Source of the DNA: Stentor roeselii
Lineage: Eukaryota > Ciliophora > Heterotrichea > Heterotrichida > Stentoridae
Reading direction: 5' to 3'
Length of the DNA: 64,000 nucleotides
NCBI GenBank assembly: GCA_006503475.1
Contig: RSEH01000183.1
Span: 31,831 to 95,830 of the forward strand
The notes beneath the pieces are model-generated. The model did no database searches and was not told the origin of the DNA. It worked only from the letters and a program-made list of their open reading frames with translations. This document shows, piece after piece, positions 48,695-57,267 of this stretch. Both the position numbers and the translations under genes were made by a program. Numbering within the stretch: the stretch's first letter is position 1; the number at the start of each line of letters is the position of its first letter.

Positions 48695-49960
48695 GCTTAA
48701 CTAGATAGGGTTATTAGGATGGGTTTGGTTGGATTTTGATGGATTCGATTTTTCATGATTCTATTCAATTTTGGATCTTTTTGCATCGTGATTGAGATAG
48801 TTTAGGGCTTTTTTATTAAGGTTTTTTGATTTGGTTTAGAGTTTTATATAAATTCGATTGTGTTTTTTAGGGAAGGGAATTAGGATGACTATCAACAATT
48901 CTTATTCGTCTCTTAAATCAAGTAGAAATGCTATAGATGCCCAAACAAGAAGAAAATGCCATTTTCATTTGATCAAGTCCAGTTGCATCCTAAAAAACTA
49001 TGCTAAAAATGGTTATAATAATTATTATGATGAACAGAGTAGTGTTTGAATACATGATTATTTCTAGAATTACACTGAACTTTATACTTTGAGTTTAATT
49101 TATGTTTAACAGAGAACTAAGAAAAATCAAAGGGTTCATGTGTACATAATGATTTTTTATGCAAAGTTTAATAATTCAAGGTTACACAGGAAGTTATTGA
49201 ATATAATATAATGAAAGATATAGGTCTATATTTTTCAAATCAATACAAATAGAATATCTATAATTTTTTATAATATACCAATAGAAACTCGAAAAGTCTG
49301 AATAAGAGGTTTGGAGATTGATAAAGACGATATGATATTGATAATTTAAGCTATTAAAGTGTCTTTTTATTGTAAATCTGAAATTTTATAACAATAGTTA
49401 GAAATATATTCTTTAAATTTTAATCAAGGTGTCTGGACCTTAGTAAGAACCTATTCAGCTACGAGAAATCTCTAGAATATCTATCAATTCTTGGTATTCC
49501 TCGAAAGATATTAACATTTTCTTTTTCATTTCAAGTCTACTTTTCTCAAAAAATGTAGTACAATTACTTAAAAGATATAAAAAACATTCGCATAAAAAAT
49601 AATCCTAAAATTGGATGCTTAAATTTTCAATATATCTTGACACTGATCTTTCAAAGGTTCAATAATTTGTAGCCAAAGAAATTTTTACTGAGTCTAATTA
49701 TGATCAACTATCTAAATACTTATTTAATCAAAAATATCCTAAAGTTATAAAACCCTCAAAACAATCTCTAAAAATTATCCAGCTTTCTCTAAACAATATA
49801 AAATCATAAGCTATGCCATATATAAACTAATCCTTAAAAAACCCCATCAATTAAACTTCAAAAACAACTAATAACTTAAAAATCCCAAACAAAACAATAA
49901 AAAATACCCAAAATCCAACAATTTTCATGTTTAATCCAAAACAAAAGATTCTTCATAAAA
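48695..49960. other. AT-rich interval with no supported gene
   Basis: The first 170 bases after the S11 stop are G/T-rich. A 54-codon frame from ATG 48885 is not convincing. Two stretches share AAAGGTTCAATAATTT with the desert at 47,213. The last 200 bases before 49961 are C/A-rich and G-poor, the promoter-side composition. Confidence 0.45.
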
Positions 49961-50413
49961 ATGGACCGAGGAAGTAACTATTTCCTACTAAACTCAGACG
50001 AAAGTCTAGAAATGTCGAACCTTTCACAATCCCGTAGTTCAGGAGGCCTAAGAATAGAGCAACCAAGCCAGTCATCCTATCCAAGACTCTCAGCAACCAA
50101 CGCGAATTTGAATTTGATTCGGAGCCAAGGCAATCAGCCATCAAGTCTTTCAAGCTATGTCCCGCCAAACGCCCCGACAGTCCAAACAGAGCCATTAAAG
50201 AAAATTAAATGTGCGAATTGCCCAACAGAACTTTCATATCCTGAAGAAGCGTACTGTGTATGCTGCTTCAATTGTAAAACTATGACAGCAGTGAAAGCTC
50301 TATCTTCACATCTCTGCCTAATATGCTTGACTACTATTTACTATTTGGCAGGACAGAAAATAGTCAAATGTCGCTGTGGTAAAGTTTACGACATGTCTAA
50401 AACCCGTAGTTAA
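49961..50413 (+). CDS. Zinc-ribbon protein, LSD1-finger-like
   Basis: A 150-residue protein. Residues 1-82 are Ser/Pro/Asn-rich and disordered. Residues 84-112 fit a plant-type LSD1 finger: CANCPTELSYPEEAYCVCC followed by FNC, that is C-x2-C, Y-P-x2-A, V-x-C-x2-C. A second pair is CLIC near residue 126 and CRCG near 139. It may act as a protein- or nucleic-acid-binding scaffold. It ends 3 bases before the PEX1 start. Confidence 0.6.
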   Translation: MDRGSNYFLLNSDESLEMSNLSQSRSSGGLRIEQPSQSSYPRLSATNANLNLIRSQGNQPSSLSSYVPPNAPTVQTEPLKKIKCANCPTELSYPEEAYCVCCFNCKTMTAVKALSSHLCLICLTTIYYLAGQKIVKCRCGKVYDMSKTRS

Positions 50414-50416
50414 ATA

Positions 50417-52888
50417 ATGATAAAATTAAAGCATGGAAACTTCAAAGACTGCAGCCTGAGAGTCCCTTACAACCCAACCACATCAGTAATAAAGCTAACA
50501 GACCTCAGCAAATCCTATTACTTCTCAGTAATTCCATCCTCTTCCTATGAAATCTCTGCAATTTTCGCGAAATCTCTAGGCCTAAGTGAAACCCGAGAAG
50601 TATCCTTAGAATCCACAGCACTTCGTCCATGTTCTAAAGTTGAAATAGAGCCAGCAGACGAGGATTCCTGGGAAATCTTATCTCAAAACGCAGGGTTCGT
50701 TGAAGGCAACTTTTTGAGTCAAATCCGAGTAGTTCAAAAGTCAATGGTGCTGCCTTTATGGGTTCATTCTTGCTGCATCTGGATTCGAGTAGTCGCATTG
50801 GACGGCGACTGGGGAGTCCTTCAGCCAAATTCAGAAATTCTTGTCAAACCGCGCGACAGACCCCAGAGGTTTAAAGGAAAAGTTCTTCGTGCAGGACTTG
50901 GAGACTTGGAGATTGGAACTAATGAATTCCCTGATGGAAGCCTTGTCGCTTGTGGACTTAATAGTTCTGTTGTTGTTGGGGTCTGTAAGAATGGAAAGTA
51001 TCAGGATGGACATGCTTATTCTTATTTGTTGGAACCTTTTGAGAAGTATAAAGTCATTCAAGTTCTTACTTTTCAAAATGGAATTGTTTGTTTTTTGAAT
51101 AAATTTAATGGAGACGTCAAAACTGCAAATGGAGAAGTTTTTGTTAGTTGCACTTTGAATGATTTTAATCTGGTTCTTGGTGATCATGGAAAAATCGCAC
51201 TTTTTGATGGGATGAAAGTTAAACTGAGATCTGGAAAGTTTGCAAGGGTGAGGGTTGAAAGTTTAATCAATACTCAAGAATGGACTGGATTTGTGGTACT
51301 TTGTGATGCTAGAGGTGTCAGATTTGAAGGCACGCCTGAAAATGAAGAGAGGAAAAAGGAAATTGTTGAAATTCCTTCTTTTGTAGAATCTGCTGGAAAA
51401 GTGGAAAAAATCATGAAAAGGGTTTTTAGTCTTTGTGTTGAAGGGTCACCTGGAGTTGGAAAATCTACTTTTATTGATATTTTAGCGAAAAAGTATGAAA
51501 ATGAACTTATTGCACCTGTTATTCTCAGTTGCAGGGCTTTCAGTAAAAAAGAATTCGATAAGAAATTTTTAGAAACTATTGAAAAAGCTAAAAGATGCAG
51601 TCCTTCTATTTTATTTTTAGATGACCTAGAAACAGTCTGTGGAAAAATCGAAGATAATCAAGGAGAAGAGGCCAAAATTCTCTCTAATCTAAACAGCCTT
51701 CTCCTTCTCTCATTTCTCGATACTTCCAAATATTCTCACCAAATAAAAACAATCATCACATGTAAATCCAAGTCCTGCCTTTCCCCCCTTCTAACAACAA
51801 GCAGTTTCTTCTCAACATCAAAAAAAATTCCCTCTCTATCACATGCAGACATCACAAAGCTATTATCCCATCACTTCCCATCCCTTTCCACATCCCCCTT
51901 GGCAGTACAAATGAAATCCTTTACAATTCTCGACATAATCCACTTTTCTCATTCATCCCGCCTCCTATTCGGTGACTCAGTATCTCTCGCTGATCTTTTA
52001 TCGCACATATCAAAGTTCATTCCATCAGCCCTCGATTCAAAATCAACTCCATCAGAAAAAATAACACCCTGGTCAGAAATCGGTGGAATGTTCGAAGCCA
52101 AGTCGCTTATCTGGAACTCTTTCACATTTCCAGTGAAATACCGAGCCCTCTACAGCAACTACCCTGCAAGGCTCCGCTCTGGAATGCTTTTATTCGGTCC
52201 TCCCGGATGTGGCAAGACCCTCATCGCCTCGGCCATTTCAGGCATCTGTGGAATGTCCTCCATCTCAGTCAAAGGCCCTGAGCTTCTCAACAAATACATC
52301 GGCGCCTCTGAGCAGTCAGTTCGAGAGTTGTTTGAAAGAGCGAAACGAGTAAAGCCCAGTCTGATTATTTTTGATGAATTCGAAGCTATTGTGCCGAAAA
52401 GAGGCTCTGGTATCAGTGCATCAACTGATAGAATCGTTAATCAGTTCTTGTGTGAACTTGATGGAGTCGAGGCAAGAGAAAATGTTTTCATTGTTGCTGT
52501 TTCTTCCAGACCTGAACTTATTGATCAGGCTTTGCTTCGACCGGGAAGACTTGATTTTCATGTTTTTTGTGACTTTCCGAATCGAGAAGAAAGGAAGGAT
52601 ATTTTAAAAGTCATTGCTGGGAAAATAGGGGTTTTTGGTGAGTTTACAAAATGTGCGGAAAAAATGGAGGGTTTTACTCCTGCTGATATTCAGGGAGTTT
52701 TTAATGATCTGCAGATTAAAATTGCCCATCAGGAAATAGATTTTATTGATGAAGGGGTTGTTGAGGAACAGGTTGAAGTTACTAGACCGAGTTTTAATCA
52801 GAATCAGATTTTTGAAATGAATCAGAGATTTAGAAATTTTATTCATAGGAAGAATCCTGAAGTAGGGAAGAAAATGAGTTATTATTGA
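50417..52888 (+). CDS. PEX1: Peroxisomal AAA-ATPase PEX1
   Basis: An 823-residue type II AAA protein. The N-terminal domain matches PEX1 in EPADEDSWEILSQNA and PLWVHSCC. D1 (from about residue 335) has GSPGVGKST and a Walker B-like ILFLDDLETVC. D2 (from about residue 545) has GPPGCGKTLIASA, FDEFEAIVPKRG and SRPELIDQALLRPGRLD; EF in FDEFEA is the PEX1 form. PEX1 and PEX6 form the motor that pulls ubiquitinated PEX5 from the peroxisome membrane. Codon style changes several times (C/A-rich about 51,650-52,300). Stop is 5 bases from the convergent gene. Confidence 0.93.
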   Translation: MIKLKHGNFKDCSLRVPYNPTTSVIKLTDLSKSYYFSVIPSSSYEISAIFAKSLGLSETREVSLESTALRPCSKVEIEPADEDSWEILSQNAGFVEGNFLSQIRVVQKSMVLPLWVHSCCIWIRVVALDGDWGVLQPNSEILVKPRDRPQRFKGKVLRAGLGDLEIGTNEFPDGSLVACGLNSSVVVGVCKNGKYQDGHAYSYLLEPFEKYKVIQVLTFQNGIVCFLNKFNGDVKTANGEVFVSCTLNDFNLVLGDHGKIALFDGMKVKLRSGKFARVRVESLINTQEWTGFVVLCDARGVRFEGTPENEERKKEIVEIPSFVESAGKVEKIMKRVFSLCVEGSPGVGKSTFIDILAKKYENELIAPVILSCRAFSKKEFDKKFLETIEKAKRCSPSILFLDDLETVCGKIEDNQGEEAKILSNLNSLLLLSFLDTSKYSHQIKTIITCKSKSCLSPLLTTSSFFSTSKKIPSLSHADITKLLSHHFPSLSTSPLAVQMKSFTILDIIHFSHSSRLLFGDSVSLADLLSHISKFIPSALDSKSTPSEKITPWSEIGGMFEAKSLIWNSFTFPVKYRALYSNYPARLRSGMLLFGPPGCGKTLIASAISGICGMSSISVKGPELLNKYIGASEQSVRELFERAKRVKPSLIIFDEFEAIVPKRGSGISASTDRIVNQFLCELDGVEARENVFIVAVSSRPELIDQALLRPGRLDFHVFCDFPNREERKDILKVIAGKIGVFGEFTKCAEKMEGFTPADIQGVFNDLQIKIAHQEIDFIDEGVVEEQVEVTRPSFNQNQIFEMNQRFRNFIHRKNPEVGKKMSYY

Positions 52889-52893
52889 ACTAT

Positions 52894-53330
52894 TTAGGTA
52901 TTAACAACTGAGTTTCTTTCGGTACTTGCTAAGGTTTCGTCTTCACTCTCTTCTTCGCTTTCTTCTTCACTTGAAGGGTGGTCCTCATAATGATAGTTGC
53001 TTGATTCACTATCATCACTATCATCAATATCATCACTCTCCTCACTTTCTACTTTATCATCGCCCTGAAGTTCTTCCTCTTTAGCCTCCTCAAGTTTTTC
53101 AAGTTCAATGTCTTTTTTTTCTATATCTTCATCACGTTTAGCGATGCCCCGCGGTAGAAGTTCTTTCAATTGAAGTACAGTTTTATTACCAGGTTCTTTT
53201 TCCAATACTACCTAAGTCTTACTTTTATCTGAAAGTCCAAGAGCCTCTTCGAATTCTTGATTTTGAAGATGAATGATGAACTATTTACCCTTACTTGCAT
53301 AAGCATATCATTGATATCATCAGAGTTCAT
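52894..53330 (-). CDS. TPR-like acidic protein, ERICH2-like; one 15-base and one 14-base intron
   Basis: A 135-residue protein from ATG 53330 after removing introns 53281-53294 and 53208-53222. It starts MNSDDINDMLMQF; the joined exons give QNQEFEEALGLSDKILEKEP then GNKTVLQLKELLP, a single TPR-like helix pair resembling the C-terminal part of glutamate-rich protein ERICH2. The rest is an acidic, Glu/Ser/Asp-rich tail. The gene is invisible without splicing, when only the tail after an internal ATG would be seen. ATG follows TTATAA. Divergent to the B-box gene with 28 bases. Confidence 0.6.
53208..53222 (-). other. 15-base intron (phase 1)
   Basis: Minus strand GTAAGACTTAGGTAG with T9-A10. 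Retention gives an in-frame TAG. Removal joins GLSDKI to LEKEPGNK. Confidence 0.8.
53281..53294 (-). other. 14-base intron (phase 0)
   Basis: Minus strand GTAAGGGTAAATAG. The A is at position 9, but the TA still lies 5 bases before the end, as in the 15-base introns; the 5' arm is one base shorter. Only a 14-base removal keeps the frame. Confidence 0.6.
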
Positions 53331-53358
53331 TTATAAGATCTAATCCTTAATATAAACA
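53331..53358. promoter_or_regulatory. 28-base divergent promoter region
   Basis: TTATAAGATCTAATCC then TTAATATAAACA. TATA-like elements adjoin both ATGs, for the ERICH2-like and B-box micro-intron genes. Confidence 0.5.
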
Positions 53359-54775
53359 ATGTCTTGCATATACGACCAATGCCCTCACCCGATATCAAAT
53401 CTCTGCATTTGCAGCAAATCTTCATTTCTATGCTCTTTTCATTCATTAATCCACCAGAATACTTGCAAACAACCTCAAATCCCTCTCAATTCTTTACGTT
53501 CCGAAGAAGAAAGTGAAAGACTCAAAACACTTTTAAATCAAATCAGAAATTCAGTACTTGAAGCAAAGTCTTTACTTTTGATATCAATTGAAGAAATTGT
53601 TGAAAAATTTTTAAATGACTTGAACAAAATTGACCTTTTTGTTAATTATGCGGATTCTGTCATTATTCCCAGACAAGACTTTCAAATTTTAGATGAAGTT
53701 TTGATTTGGGTCAAGGATTTTCTTGGAATCAAAAACTTTTCAATTGAAGAGATTTTGAATATTGACCAGAAAGAATTAAGTGGTAATGAATTTTCATTGT
53801 CGACTGCTGGAAGCTTTGCTTTTGCTGACATTCATAAAAATCCTGTAGGAATGCCTTTAGAGAAAGAAGAAGGAATTAATTGGCTACAAGAAAATGGATT
53901 TGAATTCAAATCAGAAGAGATATGTGAAATCACAACGAATAAAGAAGCAAATTATGCTTATTTATGTTAGGGATATGCAGATTGTTTGGATAAAAAGTTG
54001 GTTTTGCTAATTCGGATGGTTTGATTTATTAAGAAAGTGAGAATTATAAGGTAAGGGCTACAAGATTGTTAATATAAAAAGGTAAACCATATCAAAGACT
54101 GTAGATTTAAGCAGATGGTTTACGTACCCAGCAAGTATCTTCAACCAGACTGTAATCCAAAAGAAGTTTGTATCAAAAATCAGTCTGTCATCTTAAACCA
54201 GACTGTAAGTGCAATAAAGCAAGTGACATCTAAAAGGTAACTCTAATAAGATTGTATCCTCAAATAGTCTGTAAATAAAAATAGGTAATTTTCATCCAGT
54301 CTGTCAGTTTCACCCAGGTTGTACCAAAGATCCAGGGCGTATTATCCACTGAGGAAGTTGTAAAATCTTTAAAGTCGGTATTTATAAAAAGACTGTAAAA
54401 TCAATTTAGGCCGTATCATTCACAGAGCCAACATTTGCTACGAGGAAGGTAATGATAAAAAGCAAGTAATAAAAAACAAGTAAGTAACACCCACAAGAAA
54501 GTAATAATCAAAAGAATCATCTAAAGAAAAAAGTCCTACTCATTCAGAGACTTGTAACTTTTATCAAGTTTGTTCATTCTAAATAGTTAGTAAGCAAGAA
54601 ACAGCTTGTTTATTCAAATAGCAAGTATCAACTCCTTAGCCTGTGTCAAAAATTCAGACTGTAGTCTTAAATAGTGATGATCATCAATGTTCCATCTGGA
54701 AAACTTGAAGGAGTCTTTCATAATACTCGAAAAGAAGTGAAACCATGGTTGGTCCTCTTGCAAGATACAAGTTAA
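53359..54775 (+). CDS. B-box-like zinc-finger protein carrying an array of about 39 tiny introns
   Basis: Exon 1 (53359-53965) encodes a B-box-like finger: CIYDQCPHP, CICSKS and FLCSFHSLIHQNTC. A helical region (about residues 48-120) follows. The frame then appears to stop at TAG 53968-53970, but that TAG lies within the first of about 39 tandem GT...AG units. Removing all of them leaves 849 coding bases (282 residues), open throughout, that end in an obvious terminal exon (54675-54775) with IINVPSGKLEGVFHN and KEVKPWLVLLQ. The micro-exon part reads YFDENYYANFFYSN and similar text. The encoded function is unknown; B-box fingers mediate protein contacts. An alternative is that the array is non-coding and the true gene ends at 53970, but then the in-frame terminal exon would be unexplained. 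Confidence 0.7.
53966..54674 (+). repeat. Micro-intron array with one-codon exons
   Basis: Units (start-end, last three or fewer digits from 53966): 53966-80, 53984-97, 54001-15, 019-33, 037-50, 051-64, 068-81, 082-97, 101-14, 118-31, 135-48, 152-66, 170-83, 187-201, 205-19, 223-36, 237-50, 254-67, 271-84, 285-99, 303-17, 321-35, 339-53, 360-74, 378-91, 395-409, 413-27, 449-62, 466-80, 484-97, 501-14, 533-47, 554-68, 572-86, 590-604, 608-21, 625-39, 643-57, 661-74. Twenty are 15 bases, eighteen are 14 and one is 16. All but 54001-15 (ends GG) begin GT and end AG. About 31 have A 6 bases from the end; most of the rest have it one base later. Exons are 3 bases in most gaps, and 0, 6, 18 or 21 in the others. 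All units are phase 1. Confidence 0.75.
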
Positions 54776-54794
54776 TTAGTTAATAAATCAAAAA

Positions 54795-55919
54795 ATGTTT
54801 GGCCATAGGTTTATTTTCAGAGTTCTCTCTACTTTTAAACCGGCTAACACATTGTTTTCATCGGAATATGCAATAGGCTACTTGAAAAACCCTAACAACT
54901 ACGTTGATTCTAACTTAGATCTTATACAAACAAGTCTGGAAGTTTTAAATAGAGATGTTCAACAAGATATGTTAGATTTTGATGAATACAGTGACCCATT
55001 ATCGGTCTTTTCAAAGGAATTTAGAGTGCTGATTAATAAAACTAATCCGATCCAGGCTTCAACTATATTAACCTGCATAAAATCGCTTGGCATCTCAAAT
55101 TCAAAACTTTGGAATAACTTTCAAGATCATATTAGACTCAACTTCACTTCAATGAATCATCATGAGCTAGGAGAGATAGTTCAAGCCTGCTCAATAAACC
55201 AAATGAATGATCGACTACTTTGGTCAATGTTAGAAGAGACTGCAGTAAAGCTTCTTGAATCAGATACTGAGTTCTCAGATTCATCAATATTCAAGATCCT
55301 TAACGCATTTTCAAAGAGCAAAAATGAATCTCTTCAAAGAAATATCAATCAAAAAATTATCAAATCAGTAGAATTATTCGATCCAAAATATTTCACATCA
55401 ATAACGAAAGCCTTAACTAGTAAACGTCTTCAAAACCCTGAAATCTTTAATGCATTCATCATGAACTTCGACGAAATTAAATCTTCACTAACAGGCAATA
55501 CTGTAGCAACTGTTTTATGTTGTTTCATGAAAAATAAAGCTTCTAACCCGCTTATAGATGAACTTGAAGATATCTTCATGAAAAATGTGAATTTAATGAG
55601 TTTACCTTCTATGGCTCATGTTGCTGAAGCTTATTGTTTAGCTCTTGGAACAACTATAAACGTTTATAAAAGGAAAGTGCATATGATGAAGAGTATTTTG
55701 AAGAATTTAGAGGATGAAAAAGACAGGTTATATAGTCAATTAAGTGAAGATTTTTCAATTATGTATGCAATGAGAATTCTTGATGCAATTGATGACATGG
55801 GTATTCCAATTAGTTTAAAGCTTGATTCTATAATATCACATGAAGTTACAATAATGGATTTGAAGGATTCTGGGCAATATGAAATTGGAATGGAAAACAT
55901 AAATCTGGATGATAGTTAG
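54795..55919 (+). CDS. Mitochondrial helical-repeat protein (FASTK/HPR-like)
   Basis: A 374-residue protein. N-terminus MFGHRFIFRVLSTFKPANTL is a typical mitochondrial presequence (basic, Ser-rich, no acidic residues in the first 24). The body is a series of about 35-residue helical pairs, for example LTCIKSLGISNSKLWNNF, NHHELGEIVQACSINQMND and SIFKILNAFSKSKNESLQ, like the heptatricopeptide/FASTK-type repeats that bind organellar RNA in alveolates. The final 90 residues are not recognised and I see no RAP domain. It begins 19 bases after the micro-intron gene. Confidence 0.65.
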   Translation: MFGHRFIFRVLSTFKPANTLFSSEYAIGYLKNPNNYVDSNLDLIQTSLEVLNRDVQQDMLDFDEYSDPLSVFSKEFRVLINKTNPIQASTILTCIKSLGISNSKLWNNFQDHIRLNFTSMNHHELGEIVQACSINQMNDRLLWSMLEETAVKLLESDTEFSDSSIFKILNAFSKSKNESLQRNINQKIIKSVELFDPKYFTSITKALTSKRLQNPEIFNAFIMNFDEIKSSLTGNTVATVLCCFMKNKASNPLIDELEDIFMKNVNLMSLPSMAHVAEAYCLALGTTINVYKRKVHMMKSILKNLEDEKDRLYSQLSEDFSIMYAMRILDAIDDMGIPISLKLDSIISHEVTIMDLKDSGQYEIGMENINLDDS

Positions 55920-56267
55920 AGTTAATATATCTTAGGAATCTTAAATTTTTTAAATTGCTGGTCTCAAACTGATGGTGTACATTTCAATATAAATTAACCA
56001 AGATTTTATCAAATTGTTCGATAATAGTTAGAAAAGCAACAATTCAATTTATTGTGATACTTGCAAGATTGTTATCAATTATATTTGATTTATTCCTACG
56101 ACATGAATATCTTTCTTTAAATAAAGATTATAATCATAAATCTTAAAATTAACCCCTAAAAATCCACCAAAAGTAAAATTCTCATAAAATCAATAATCGA
56201 TATAATTATCTGTGATCTAAAATTAATTCAATTTCATAAAATTCCAACAGCAGCCATTTCAATATAA
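55920..56267. other. 348-base intergenic interval
   Basis: G/T-mixed near the upstream stop, C/A-rich in the last 120 bases before 56268, as is usual for promoters here. No gene seen. Confidence 0.4.
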
Positions 56268-57245
56268 ATGAAAACGCGACAAGAGTTGAAACAAAATTTC
56301 TTAAATCATCGAAAGTCTTTTTCAAGTCAATTCTCCTCATTCCAAGTAACTTGTGTCTCATGTTACGATGATTCTAAGCCAAGTCTAGATTATTTTCGCT
56401 GTTTTTCCTGCAGTTCAACCTTTTGCTCGTCATGTTCAGTATTTTTAGAATTCACTTCACAGAAAGTCTCGTTTTGCGCGAGTTGTTTCGGACAGATCGA
56501 GCAAAGATTCTCAGTTTTAAGTCAAATCAAAGACCTTGCAATGAAAAGAGAAAAAAAAGCCGATCTTCATCATTCCTTATTGACAACAAAAGAAAAAAGC
56601 AAGGAGTGCCTGATAGTTATCCGAGAACTCAACTTATCTCACTCAAATCAAACTGAAATCTCGACGTCAATCGAGAGAAAAATCGAGCGAAAGCTCGTCG
56701 AAAAGCATGAAAAAATGCGAAATCTTCAAGAAAATCTGAATTCTGAACGAAGATTAAAAGAAACTCTTTCAAACGACATTCAAAACTTATCAGAACAAAT
56801 AGAAAAGTTAAAAAATGAGTTAAATGATTTAAAACTTCTAGTTTCGCATGATACTGAAAAAATCATTGACTTGGAAGAAAAACTTAAGGAACAGGTCTCG
56901 GACAGCGAAAGGATCAAAGAAACTTTGAATCATATCGTTGAACAGAAAATTCAAGAAATCGAAGTTTTTAACTCGAGTGAAAGTCTTAACATGAAACTTG
57001 CTGGAGTACGAGCTGAAGTCCATGAAGCTAAAAAAACTAATGAAATTCTTAGGAAAACATTGCAGGAAATCAAGGTACTCAAGGCCAATGAAGAACATCC
57101 TCATCGAGTTTCTTTTGAAAATCGCAGTGAAAATTTAAGGAAAATGATTGAACAGTATATCTGTCAAGATCTTGAACTTAAAGAACTGCAGATCAAGTTG
57201 GATACTGAAATTAGTTCGAAAACTTGCAAATGTCATATTATGTAG
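56268..57245 (+). CDS. FYVE-like zinc finger, coiled-coil protein with CaaX box
   Basis: A 325-residue protein. Residues 29-75 contain CVSC, CFSCSSTFCSSC and FCASC, four CxxC pairs in FYVE/RING-like order; the R/K-rich lipid-binding motif of true FYVE fingers is absent. Residues 85-310 are one long coiled coil (IERKIERKLVEKHEKMRNLQ and further heptads). The last residues are CKCHIM: CHIM is a CaaX box with final Met, predicted farnesylation, with a second Cys close by. I infer an endomembrane or ciliary tether. Stop is 22 bases from the convergent gene. Confidence 0.65.
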   Translation: MKTRQELKQNFLNHRKSFSSQFSSFQVTCVSCYDDSKPSLDYFRCFSCSSTFCSSCSVFLEFTSQKVSFCASCFGQIEQRFSVLSQIKDLAMKREKKADLHHSLLTTKEKSKECLIVIRELNLSHSNQTEISTSIERKIERKLVEKHEKMRNLQENLNSERRLKETLSNDIQNLSEQIEKLKNELNDLKLLVSHDTEKIIDLEEKLKEQVSDSERIKETLNHIVEQKIQEIEVFNSSESLNMKLAGVRAEVHEAKKTNEILRKTLQEIKVLKANEEHPHRVSFENRSENLRKMIEQYICQDLELKELQIKLDTEISSKTCKCHIM

Positions 57246-57267
57246 TAAGTTCTTAATAATTAACTAT

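Noticed and set aside
48858-49049. 63-codon frame after S11
   Set aside because: No ATG at the first codon; shorter ATG version has low-complexity text and no support.
50287-50301. 15-base GTAAAACTATGACAG in the zinc-ribbon gene
   Set aside because: Removal would destroy the conserved CxxC site; it is coding.
54428-54448. A further intron at 54431-54444 (begins AC)
   Set aside because: No GT start; the 21 bases read well as an exon encoding PNICYEE.
54075-54680. Interpretation of the array as a CRISPR array or simple minisatellite
   Set aside because: No constant repeat with unique spacers; units share only GT, A and AG positions and fit introns by length, phase and frame.
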